Below are positions 27,294 to 34,612 of a stretch of DNA of 64,000 bases, piece by piece (the stretch's first letter is position 1; each line of letters begins with the position of its first letter). The DNA lies in the NCBI RefSeq assembly GCF_007970665.1, contig NZ_CP042430.1, positions 5,022,001 to 5,086,000 of the forward strand, in the 5' to 3' direction. The position numbers and the translations under genes are program-made. Source of the DNA: Baekduia soli (GTDB lineage Bacteria; Actinomycetota; Thermoleophilia; Solirubrobacterales; Solirubrobacteraceae). The notes beneath the pieces were generated by a model. That model did no database searches. It was given only the letters and a program-made list of their open reading frames with translations, and was not told the DNA's origin.

Positions 27294-28357
27294 GAGGCCG
27301 CCTGCGCGCCGCAGCCGCACGAGCGACGGACCACGAGCTGGAGGGTGAGCCGGACCGGCTCGGGCTCGGCGGGCTCGCCGGCCAGCGCGCGAAGCAGCAG
27401 CTCGGCCGCGAGGTCGCCGAGCTCGCGATCGTGCCGGCCCAAGGCCGTCAGCGGGCTGCTGAGCAGGTCGGCGTCCTCGGGATCGTCGAAGGACACCAGC
27501 GCGACGTCGGCGGGAACGGCCCGGCCGTGGCGGCGCAGCGCCCGGAGCGCGCCGAGGGCCAGCGTGTCACCGGCCGCGACGATCGCCGTCGGCGGATCGG
27601 AGAGCCCGAGCAGCCCGGCGACCGCCCGCTCCGCCGCGGCCTGGGACCAGCCGTGGTCAGCGCAGGCCAGGTACTCCGGCGCGACCGGCAACCCCCGGCG
27701 ACCCATCGCGGCACGGAACGCCTCCCGGCGCTCGTAGGCCGGCCCCCCCTCGAGCACCGCGGCGCCGGGGGCGGAGGTCACCGGGGCGCCGAGGAAGGCG
27801 ATGCGGCGGTGGCCGTGAATGTCGGCGAGGTGCTCGACGAGCAGGGACATGCCCGCCTCGTTGTCGGGCGCGACGGCACCGGCGCCCGCGCCGGTGAGCA
27901 CGTGGTCGAAGAACACGACGGGCACGTCGAGCGGGGCGAAGCCACCGGAGGTGGCCACCAGGACGGCGTCGACCTGCCGGGACTGCAGCGTGCGCAGCGC
28001 GCGCTGCTCGCGGGCCGGCTCGCGCTCGGTGTTCATGACCAGGACCTCATAGCCCGCGCCCTCGAGCCGGCTCTGGGCGCCCTTGAGAACGCTCGCGTAG
28101 AACGGGATCGCGACGTCGGGAACCACGACCCCCACGAGCATCGAGGCCTGCAGCCGCAGCGACCGGGCGAGGTCGTTGCGCGCGAAGCCGAGCTGGTCGG
28201 CGATCGCGACGACGCGCTGGCGCGTCGCCGCCGAAACGCGGGGATGGTCGCGCAACGCGCGGCTGGCGGTCGAGGTGGAGACCCCGGCGGCCTTTGCGAC
28301 GTCGGCCAGCGTCGTCCGGCGACGGCGACCGTTCGGCGTGGCACGTTGGGCGATCAT
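27290..28357 (-). CDS. LacI-family transcriptional regulator
   Basis: The protein has the LacI HTH (TTLADVAKAAGVSTSTASRA), hinge helix ARSLRLQAS, and periplasmic-binding-protein-like ligand domain (VPDVAIPFYASVLKGAQ, ending VRRSCGCGAQ). ATG at 28357 gives 355 residues. A GTG at 28375 in frame would add six residues but lies inside the palindrome proposed as its own operator. It is the first gene of the - strand catabolic operon, so autoregulated repression induced by a pathway sugar is the natural model. Confidence 0.93.
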   Translation of the reverse strand: MIAQRATPNGRRRRTTLADVAKAAGVSTSTASRALRDHPRVSAATRQRVVAIADQLGFARNDLARSLRLQASMLVGVVVPDVAIPFYASVLKGAQSRLEGAGYEVLVMNTEREPAREQRALRTLQSRQVDAVLVATSGGFAPLDVPVVFFDHVLTGAGAGAVAPDNEAGMSLLVEHLADIHGHRRIAFLGAPVTSAPGAAVLEGGPAYERREAFRAAMGRRGLPVAPEYLACADHGWSQAAAERAVAGLLGLSDPPTAIVAAGDTLALGALRALRRHGRAVPADVALVSFDDPEDADLLSSPLTALGRHDRELGDLAAELLLRALAGEPAEPEPVRLTLQLVVRRSCGCGAQAAS

Positions 28358-28361
28358 GGGA

Positions 28362-28373
28362 GCCAACGTTGCC
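28362..28373. promoter_or_regulatory. LacI-type operator candidate at the lacI start
   Basis: GCCAACGTTGCC is centred on the CAACGTTG palindrome with the central CG typical of LacI-family sites. It lies just upstream of the ATG at 28357, where bound repressor would block the operon promoter or early transcription. Confidence 0.5.
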
Positions 28374-28558
28374 ACCTCCCCGGTGGCGGCGCAATCCGTG
28401 GCCCTCGGCAGCCGGGATCGTCACGACTCAATCGTCCGGCTGGGATCGCGAGTGGATGGTCCGTGGAGGCGGAACTCATTGGGCCGGTGCCGGCACCGAC
28501 GCTGGGGCCGCCCCAGTTCTACGGCATGACCCAAGTGCCCTGACCGCCCCGGACACGA

Positions 28559-28582
28559 CAAAGCCCGCCGAAGCGGGCTTTG
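28559..28582 (-). terminator. hairpin, probably the displaced terminator of tRNA-Thr
   Basis: CAAAGCCCGC and GCGGGCTTTG form a perfect 10-bp stem around a four-base loop, which reads TTCG on the - strand. It lies 27 bp beyond the partial tRNA-Thr 3' copy at 28610-28656 and in the orientation of that tRNA. It therefore most likely followed the tRNA before the island inserted. Confidence 0.65.
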
Positions 28583-28609
28583 CGCGACAGCCTCGTTGCG
28601 GGGTCTTCG

Positions 28610-28656
28610 CGTGAAGCCCTCGATGGGACTCGAACCGATGACCCCTTCCTTACCAT
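28610..28656 (-). repeat. distal attachment site: 3' part of tRNA-Thr
   Basis: These 47 bp match 38234-38280 in the same orientation with two mismatches, including an uninterrupted 31-bp core (28626-28656). They correspond to the tRNA-Thr sequence from the anticodon loop to just past the 3' end. The mismatches fall in the T-stem and acceptor stem and break pairing, as expected for a copy no longer under selection. Confidence 0.88.
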
Positions 28657-28782
28657 CCGGACAAGGGGGTTCTTAGGGTTCAACTCAAGGAACACCGGAT
28701 CGACAAATCCCTGCTCACAGTCGGTTTCGTGAGCGGACGTCATGTCGCCAGTGTACGTGAATGGGCGCCCGCGAACCGGCGA

Positions 28783-28800
28783 TTGCCCCGCATTTGGCCC
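28783..28800. repeat. subterminal 18-bp direct repeat, left copy
   Basis: TTGCCCCGCATTTGGCCC occurs here, 126 bp inside the distal att repeat, and again at 38146-38163 near the other end in the same orientation. It may be a recombinase arm-type site or part of the ancestral attachment region. Confidence 0.55.
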
Positions 28801-28847
28801 CGAGACATGTAGGACTACTAGAAGTCGGACCGTCGTCGGGGCGCCGC

Positions 28848-29297
28848 TCATCGGTCCAGCGGGACGCGGATGTCGCGACCGCCGCTCGACTGATGGTCCA
28901 ACAGCGAGAGCTCGGTGACGTCGGCTCGGTACAGCCGCAGCTCCGCCGGCGCCACCACGTCGGCGACGGTCCACGCACCGATGCCGACATCGACGCTCGC
29001 ACGCGAGAACACGTCGACGCCCGCGCCGTCCGGGACCATCGCCGCTCGCGCACGCATGTAGACGGCCTGCGCTTCGCCGACGCGCGCGTTCGTGTCGAAC
29101 ACGACGATGGACACGTCCGCGCGCGCAGCGATGTTCTGCGAATGCACAGACGTCGGACGCGAGACCCAGAACAGCGCTCGATCGTCGCCGACGGCGAACC
29201 AGACCGGCGAGGCCCACGGCAACCCGTCGCCGTCCGCCGTCGCCAGCGTCATGTACGGGGTCCGCTGCAGGATCACGTCGACCAGTGCTGCGCTCAT
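28848..29297 (-). CDS. pyridoxamine 5'-phosphate oxidase-fold (PPOX) protein
   Basis: The 149-residue split-barrel flavin/F420-binding protein has the typical start ILQRTPYMTLATADGDGLPW, ASPVWFAV, and LFWVSRPTSVHSQNI with the family Trp/Ser pattern. Such proteins bind FMN, F420 or heme and reduce or oxidise small molecules. ATG at 29297 is chosen because it places the first beta strand where the family begins. It is the first cargo gene of the island and has no operon partner. Confidence 0.85.
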   Translation of the reverse strand: MSAALVDVILQRTPYMTLATADGDGLPWASPVWFAVGDDRALFWVSRPTSVHSQNIAARADVSIVVFDTNARVGEAQAVYMRARAAMVPDGAGVDVFSRASVDVGIGAWTVADVVAPAELRLYRADVTELSLLDHQSSGGRDIRVPLDR

Positions 29298-29459
29298 GAC
29301 ACCACGGACGCCCAGACCGGCCGGGACTCGTCGGTGGACATCAGACCGAGCGTCCGGCACGCGCTCACAGGGTGGCGCGGTCCGCGTGGGCATTGTGTCG
29401 AGCGATGTGACGCGACGACAGTGTCGAGGTTCGCGGCTCCGGTCCATTCCAGGCGCTAC

Positions 29460-29471
29460 CGCTTGTCGTCC
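29460..29471 (+). repeat. island boundary motif, copy 1
   Basis: CGCTTGTCGTCC lies inside a hairpin whose 8-bp perfect arms are GGCGCTAC (29452-29459) and GTAGCGCC (29478-29485). It sits between the PPOX gene and the small membrane-protein gene. The same 12-mer or a close variant recurs at 29749, 33815, 34597, 35316 and 35944. Confidence 0.6.
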
Positions 29472-29519
29472 AGAGCAGTAGCGCCACCCTGCGCGCGAGT
29501 TGGGTAGACCGACGCGTAG

Positions 29520-29744
29520 GTGCACCTGCTGTCGCTCATCGTCGTGTTCGTCGCCGTGCTCGCCCTAGGCATCTGGATCGCGTGGCGATGGCTGATCGTC
29601 GGGACCTCCGACAACTTCAATCGGTTCTCTGCACGCAATCCCCGCGACCTGGTCGTCATGGTCGCGATCATGTTGGCGACCTTCGGCGGAGCGCTCGGTT
29701 ACATCGGGAGCAAGATCGTCGCTCGCTGCTTCGGGTCCGGCTAG
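29520..29744 (+). CDS. small membrane protein (74 aa, two membrane segments)
   Basis: A GTG-started 74-residue protein has an N-terminal helix LLSLIVVFVAVLALGIWIAW, a short polar loop (TSDNFNRFSARNPRD) and a second helix VVMVAIMLATFGGALGYIG. No family is recognised. It ends 4 bp before the second copy of the boundary motif and has no neighbour on the same strand. Confidence 0.6.
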   Translation: MHLLSLIVVFVAVLALGIWIAWRWLIVGTSDNFNRFSARNPRDLVVMVAIMLATFGGALGYIGSKIVARCFGSG

Positions 29745-29748
29745 CACG

Positions 29749-29760
29749 CGCTTGTCGTCC
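29749..29760 (+). repeat. island boundary motif, copy 2
   Basis: This exact copy of CGCTTGTCGTCC begins 4 bp after the stop codon of the 74-aa gene and is followed by GTAGCAGCAGCG. It separates that gene from the convergent secreted-protein gene. Confidence 0.6.
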
Positions 29761-29787
29761 GTAGCAGCAGCGGGGATAGTCTCCTGT

Positions 29788-30681
29788 CTACCGCAGTGGT
29801 GCGGCGCGGCGTTCGGAGCCGTTCGTCCATGCGATTTCCTGAGCGCCGAGCGGCTGGAGAAAGGTGGGGCCAATCTCCGGCCCTGCGTCGAGGAGACGGT
29901 CGCCTTGGTCGTCTAGGGCGCGGACACGCCAGCCCCCGGGGTCTGAGGCACGCTCGATCCACGCCACCGCACCCGTCGGCCTCAGCACGAGGTCGGTCAC
30001 GGTGGGTGCGGTCTCGCGCAAGCGGACTCGCCGCCGAGCCCGAACGTCGAACACAGCCACCGCAGTCCCATGGGACACGTACTTTCCATCACCCGTCGCT
30101 ACAGGGCCGCCGACGTACTGGCCGCTGATACGGATCGGGCGCTCGAAGCCGTCGGTCAACCGAGTTGGGTGCCCGTTGGGCCGCAGGCATCCGTAGTCGC
30201 CGAAGCCCGTCAAGCGCATGACCCGTATGGTCCGAGACGAGGCCAAGGTCTCACCGCCGCTCGCGCACGAAGCGACCGGCCGCAGGCCGATCAGAACTCT
30301 CAGCGAACGGCCCCTGCGTGGCGCGAGGGTCAGTTCGGCTCCCCCCGCGTCTACGGCGTTCCGCAAGCCGTAGTCAAGCGCCTCGGCAGTGAACCGGAGG
30401 AACACCCGTCGGCTTTGACCAGCCCGCAAGGAAACGTCGCGCCTCGCGGTCAGATGCGAGCCGTCAAGGCCGCCCGCCCGCAGCTCCCCTCGGCAGCCAA
30501 TGGCCGGTGCGTTGCAGCGCACGGTCACGCGGAGGGCGAAGGCGTTGCCGTCGAAGACCACGACCGACCCGAGTCCCTGCAGGCGGCTTGGGTGGTCCGC
30601 CTGCGCCCCGGCCGCCGACGGGCCTGCAGCGCAAACAAGAACCAACATCGACATCGCGACACCGCGACCTACTGCTCGCAT
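29788..30681 (-). CDS. secreted protein of unknown function
   Basis: The 297-residue protein begins with a signal peptide (AMSMLVLVCAAGPSAAGAQA). The mature part has beta-rich repeats, cysteines at CNAPAIGCRG and DYGCLRPNG, and a C-terminal region suggestive of a WD/propeller-like sheet (TAVAVFDVRARRR, GAVAWIERASD). It shares a layout with the broken secreted gene at 33893-34578, so both probably belong to one family. ATG at 30681 puts the signal peptide at the start; a longer form from 30714 is possible. Confidence 0.6.
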   Translation of the reverse strand: MRAVGRGVAMSMLVLVCAAGPSAAGAQADHPSRLQGLGSVVVFDGNAFALRVTVRCNAPAIGCRGELRAGGLDGSHLTARRDVSLRAGQSRRVFLRFTAEALDYGLRNAVDAGGAELTLAPRRGRSLRVLIGLRPVASCASGGETLASSRTIRVMRLTGFGDYGCLRPNGHPTRLTDGFERPIRISGQYVGGPVATGDGKYVSHGTAVAVFDVRARRRVRLRETAPTVTDLVLRPTGAVAWIERASDPGGWRVRALDDQGDRLLDAGPEIGPTFLQPLGAQEIAWTNGSERRAAPLR

Positions 30682-30703
30682 AGCAAGCGGGTTCCTCCTG
30701 CTG

Positions 30704-30721
30704 CTGCTTTCCATGCAAAGC
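30704..30721. repeat. inverted repeat flanking the SIR2 gene, left copy
   Basis: CTGCTTTCCATGCAAAGC is repeated in inverted orientation at 31808-31825 with one mismatch. The two copies bracket the SIR2-domain gene. Each copy is itself a small hairpin (GCTTT-CCATGC-AAAGC here). Confidence 0.6.
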
Positions 30722-30788
30722 GGCAGTCACGTCCTGTGTCGGATGAGCGGCGCTCACCATCCGCCGGAGCAGGGCCTAGAGTCGCGCG

Positions 30789-31778
30789 GTGCACATCCGG
30801 AACCTGGGAATGCCGACCCGCCGGACGTTGGTCGTACTCGGAGCTGGCGCGACTCGCGGCGCGAGCTTCGTCGGCGACTCCGGCCAGCTGCACCCGCCCC
30901 CTCTTGACGCGGACTTCTTCCGACTGCTCTCACGCTCACCGGCCGGCCGCTCGCAGCAAGCTCGCGCGCTTCTCAAATACGTCGCCAAGAACCACTCCTC
31001 GGTCCTGGACGTGTCGATGGAGGCGATCTTCGTCGAGCTGCAGGGAAGCGCCGACTTCTACGAGCAGTTCAACATCGGACGAGGTCGGATCGTTCGTGAG
31101 CCTCAGCGGACCATCGAGCACTTCTACCGTGTGTTGCCAGCCGTCATGAAGCACTCGGTCACTGACAGCTGCGCCCACCACGAGGCCATTGCGGCAAGCC
31201 TCGAATCGGGCGACGCGATCATCAGCTTCAACTACGACTGCCTAATCGACCGCGCCCTGAAGCTCAAGGGTGCTCGTCGGTGGAATCCCGACTCCGGCTA
31301 TGGACTAGCCCTCAACGACGGTACCGACGAGTGGAAGCAGTGGGGCGGCGGGCCCGACGCCAGCGAGCCGATCAAGCTGCTCAAGCTTCACGGATCTTTG
31401 AATTGGGAGTTCGACTCGACCGGTGCGGTGTCGCTGCTGCCTGATCCCTACGACCGCGACTCGGCGGCGGGCGCGGTGGTGCCTCCCCTCGGACGCAAGC
31501 CCGTATCGGAGGAGCCCTTCCTTCAAGCGTGGCGTGCGGCTCGCGAGGTGGTGAGACGCACCGAGCGTCTCATCGTCATCGGGTACAGCCTGCCGGCCGC
31601 CGACTACCTCGTTCGCTCCTTGTTCCGAGCAGACGTCGACAACGATCGGCTGAAGGAGCTGCTCGTCGTTGATCCGGCCTCTGCGGTCGCCGATCGGTTT
31701 CTTCAGCTGCTGACGACGCCGCCTTCTCGCATCGAAACGATGCGGAGTCTCGGGGAGTTTGCCTCGTGGCTTGAGTGA
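30789..31778 (+). CDS. SIR2-like domain protein, candidate defence NADase
   Basis: The 329-residue protein carries SIR2-fold landmarks: LVVLGAGATRGASF (NAD-binding loop, residues 13-26), SFNYDCLIDRAL with the conserved Asn and Asp, KLHGSLNW with the catalytic-position His, and IGYSLPAADYLVRSLF near the C-terminus. These are features of the SIR2_2 group found in anti-phage systems, where the domain depletes NAD on infection. It has no fused sensor domain and no obvious partner gene, and it sits on an integrated island. GTG at 30789 is used; ATG at 30810 (MPTRRTLVV) is equally plausible. Confidence 0.85.
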   Translation: MHIRNLGMPTRRTLVVLGAGATRGASFVGDSGQLHPPPLDADFFRLLSRSPAGRSQQARALLKYVAKNHSSVLDVSMEAIFVELQGSADFYEQFNIGRGRIVREPQRTIEHFYRVLPAVMKHSVTDSCAHHEAIAASLESGDAIISFNYDCLIDRALKLKGARRWNPDSGYGLALNDGTDEWKQWGGGPDASEPIKLLKLHGSLNWEFDSTGAVSLLPDPYDRDSAAGAVVPPLGRKPVSEEPFLQAWRAAREVVRRTERLIVIGYSLPAADYLVRSLFRADVDNDRLKELLVVDPASAVADRFLQLLTTPPSRIETMRSLGEFASWLE

Positions 31779-31807
31779 GCGGTCCCAAGCGACAAACTGC
31801 GGCTTCT

Positions 31808-31825
31808 GCTTGGCATGGAAAGCAG
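31808..31825. repeat. inverted repeat flanking the SIR2 gene, right copy
   Basis: GCTTGGCATGGAAAGCAG is the reverse complement of the left copy at 30704-30721 apart from one base. It folds as CTGCTT/AAGCAG and lies 29 bp after the SIR2 stop, between that gene and the convergent membrane-protein gene. Confidence 0.6.
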
Positions 31826-32190
31826 AGGCGCGCAGGGCGTCGGAGATCTTGCTGCGTGGGTGCGGTAGCGGGCCGACGGTGCGTGCGAGTTCGGAGACCT
31901 CGTCTAGAGCTGCTGATAACCGGAAGCGATCAGGGCAGCCCAACCGCCCGCCGCCGCGACTGAGACGCCAAACGCAGCGATCGCAGAGCGCCGCCAACCT
32001 GCAGCATTGAGCAGCGGAGCAATGATCGCGGCCACGAAAGCGATGAGCGCCGACCAGAGGATTGCGTACCATTGCCAAGAACCACTGATGTCGATCCAGC
32101 CGCGTGGACTCGTGCGTCTTGGGCAGTTCTCTTCGCATGTCATCGCCAGGTCGAAGACGAATCCAGCCGGCAGCGTGAGGAACATCAGAC

Positions 32191-33608
32191 AGTCAAGTCC
32201 CAGGGCGTGGTGTAGGAGTCGGAGCTCGTTCTTGTCGTTGCTGCGGTCGGCGGCTCAGGCCGCGAGGAGCTCTTCGACCTCCTCCTGATTGTTGGTGGTG
32301 ATGGTCGTCTGATCCTGGGATTGGAAGAGAGGGGTCATCGACTTCTGGCTGATGTAGCTTCGCCCGACGAGCCATTCGTCGTTGGCTTCGATCGCGAGCA
32401 TCGAGACCAGTCGGATCACCGAAGCGTCGTCGGGGAAGATGCCGACGACGTCGGTGCGGCGGCCGATCTCGCGGTTGAACCGTTCCAGCGGATTGGTCGA
32501 GCGGATCTTGGGCCAGTGCTCCTTCGGGCAGCTGTAGAAGGCCAGGACGTCGTCCTCGGCCTGTTCGAGTAGCCGGGCGACCTTGCCCAGCCTGGGCTCG
32601 AGCTGAGAAACGGCGTCGGCCAGCCGCTTGCGAGCTTCGGTGCCGTCGGGCGCGGTGAAGATCGAGCGGATCAAGGCGCCCAAGGCGTCGTGCTGTTCGC
32701 GGTGGGCGTGGCCGCGGAGGTCTCTGAGGAAGTGCACGGTGCAGCGCTGCCAGGGCGCCCCTAACACCTTGGCCAGCGCGTTCTTGAGGCCTTCGTGGGC
32801 GTCGGAGATCGCGAGCTGGACTCCGAGCAGCCCGCGGGCGACCAGGGACCTGAGGAACTCGGTCCAGAACGCTTCGGTCTCCGCGGCGCCGATGTCTAGG
32901 CCGATGATCTCGCGGCGGCCTGTCTCGTGGACGGCATGCGCGACAACAACGGCCTTGCGCTGCACCCGTCCGCCGTCGCGGACCTTCTCGATCTTGGCGT
33001 CGACGAACAAGTACGGGTAGCGGCCTTCGAGCGGCCGCTGGCGGAACGCCTGGACCTGCTCGTCGAGCAGGCCGGCGATCCGCGAGACCTCCGACTTGCT
33101 GATTCGCAGCCCGAGGCTCTCGACGAGCTGGTCGACGCGCCGGGTGCTCACGCCGCAGACATAGGCCTGCTGGACGACCGCGACCAGCGCCTGCTCGCTG
33201 CGCTTGCGCGGCTGCAAGAACGACGGGAAGTAGCTGCCCTGACGGATCTTGGGGATCTGCAACTCGATCTCCCCAGCCCTCGTGTCCCAACGCCGCGGCC
33301 GGTAGCCGTTGCGATGCGTCGCGCGATCCTCGGTCCGCTCGCCGCGCTGAGCGCCGATGAGCTCGGAGACCTCGGCCTCCATCAACTCCTGAGCGACGGC
33401 CTTGACCGACTCGCGGATCACGTCTGCGTGCTCATCACGAAGCACCTGCCTGACGACCTCCACGATCGTCATCCTGTCCTGACCGGCCATCGCCGGCCTC
33501 CCTTCCTCGTCGTTGCGTGAGAACTCCGACGAAGAATGAGCGCCGCGGTGGCCGGACCTACGTCCGTTCCGTCCGACCGGCTCCTACACCAACACTAGGG
33601 ACGTGACC
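32191..33608. mobile_element. intact IS256-family insertion sequence, 1,418 bp
   Basis: The element is bounded by 32-bp imperfect inverted repeats (32191-32222 and 33577-33608, 24 of 32 matching, sharing TGGTGTAGGAG). A perfect 8-bp target duplication CATCAGAC flanks it (32183-32190 and 33609-33616). It carries one uninterrupted transposase gene. The intact duplication and gene suggest a recent insertion. A relic of a related element lies at 6.8-7.0 kb. Confidence 0.92.
32255..33490 (-). CDS. IS256-family transposase
   Basis: The 411-residue DDE transposase begins MAGQDRMTIVEVVRQ. It has an N-terminal DNA-binding part with LMEAEVSELIGAQRGE, the first catalytic Asp in YLFVDAKIEKVRDGG, the second in LAISDAHEGLKNA, and the catalytic Glu in TNPLERFNREIGRR, in the order and spacing of the family. 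All catalytic residues are present and the frame is open, so it is probably active. Confidence 0.95.
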   Translation of the reverse strand: MAGQDRMTIVEVVRQVLRDEHADVIRESVKAVAQELMEAEVSELIGAQRGERTEDRATHRNGYRPRRWDTRAGEIELQIPKIRQGSYFPSFLQPRKRSEQALVAVVQQAYVCGVSTRRVDQLVESLGLRISKSEVSRIAGLLDEQVQAFRQRPLEGRYPYLFVDAKIEKVRDGGRVQRKAVVVAHAVHETGRREIIGLDIGAAETEAFWTEFLRSLVARGLLGVQLAISDAHEGLKNALAKVLGAPWQRCTVHFLRDLRGHAHREQHDALGALIRSIFTAPDGTEARKRLADAVSQLEPRLGKVARLLEQAEDDVLAFYSCPKEHWPKIRSTNPLERFNREIGRRTDVVGIFPDDASVIRLVSMLAIEANDEWLVGRSYISQKSMTPLFQSQDQTTITTNNQEEVEELLAA

Positions 33609-33814
33609 CATCAGACCGGCCCACATCAGCGACTTCCAGGCGATTCGCGGGGAATCGGTTGCCATGTCTACACCTACGCTCGTCAGCCGCGAAGTTGCAG
33701 CGGGCCTGGACGGACGGACGGCCACACGGGTCCTCCGCCTCTGCTTACGCGCGCTGTGAGCGCCGTCTCGGGAGGAATCGAATGCGGGCCCGTTCCCGCG
33801 GGCGCTCCCGCTTG

Positions 33815-33826
33815 GGACGACGAGCG
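33815..33826 (-). repeat. island boundary motif, copy 3 (variant)
   Basis: Read on the - strand this is CGCTCGTCGTCC, one mismatch from copies 1 and 2. It is framed by GCGCT (33803-33807) and AGCGC. It lies between the interrupted membrane gene and the start of the secreted gene at 33893. Confidence 0.5.
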
Positions 33827-33892
33827 CTCGCGTAGCGTGGGGACCAACAGCCGTTGGCGCGACTTCACGGCAGCGCATACGTTTCGCGCAGC

Positions 33893-34578
33893 ATGAGACG
33901 GCTGTTGCTCGCGGTCTTGGCGATGTGCAGCCTGCTGACCATTGGTCAGACCGAGGCACAAGCACGCGTCAAGCGGCACTGCCCGACGCGTGCGTTGGCG
34001 CTGAAGACGGATCGGCTGGTCGTGTTCAAGGTCCGGGTGAAACACCTGGACGCCTGGGTGGAGTACGTGTCCTGCTGGCGCTCGACGGGCGTGCACCATG
34101 CCGTCACGGGACGTCTCTGCCGGCGAATCTGAGGATCAGGGCCCGCGGCGCCTGGGTCGCGTTCTCGCGCACAGACGGACCCGATAGCCGGGGACAGTTC
34201 TCATGGATCGCCGGGGCCCGCAACGCCAAGACCGGCGTCTGGGGCTCGCTCCTTGTGGGAACCCCGAATGACCCGAGTTTCCCTGAGCCGCCGGTCGACG
34301 GGCCGCCAGGTGACTTTGTGGTCTCGTCAGAAGGGCTCTTCGCGTGGCGGGCCGATATTCCAGCAACGTCACGCGCGCCGGCACACGAGGAGATCGTCAC
34401 CGCGAGGACGTCAGACCGCCCCTTCGCGGTTGTCGCCAATGCGCCACTGCTCGACCTCGCCGCGCCGCCATTCAGCGCCCTGACATTCCGAAGCCCGTGC
34501 CTCCTGACCTGGACGACGGCTCCCGAAGTCAACGCTCCGAGCCAGGCCGACGTGTGCGCTGCGACGGCGACGCGCTGA
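33893..34578 (+). pseudogene. secreted protein gene with a frameshift
   Basis: ATG at 33893 begins a signal peptide (MRRLLLAVLAMCSLLTIGQT). The frame runs to a stop at about 34130, just after RLCRRI. The downstream part (LRIRARGAWVAFSRTDG to the stop at 34578) continues in the next frame with the same kind of beta-rich sequence and a Cys near the end. One base change at about 34110-34130 would join them into a protein of about 228 residues. The layout parallels the intact secreted gene at 29788-30681. Confidence 0.6.
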
Positions 34579-34596
34579 CCCGACGCGCCTCCTCCG

Positions 34597-34608
34597 GGAC
34601 GACAAGCG
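34597..34608 (-). repeat. island boundary motif, copy 4
   Basis: An exact copy of CGCTTGTCGTCC on the - strand lies 4 bp after the stop of the gene at 34613-35239. The stop codon is part of GCCTAAC. It separates two convergent genes. Confidence 0.6.
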
Positions 34609-34612
34609 GGCG

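Larger units (their letters stand above)
31904..33665 (-). pseudogene. small membrane-protein gene interrupted by the IS256 element
   Basis: Removing 32183-33608 (the IS plus one target copy) restores a single - strand frame. Codons 1-19 start at ATG 33665 (MATDSPRIAWKSLMWAGLM), and the rest continues through FLTLPAGFVFDLAMT to the stop at 31904, giving 111 residues. The restored protein has about three membrane segments (MWAGLMFLTLPAGFVFDL, AILWSALIAFVAAIIAPLL, IAAFGVSVAAAGGWAALIA). The family is unknown. In the present state residues 1-19 are cut off. Confidence 0.8.
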
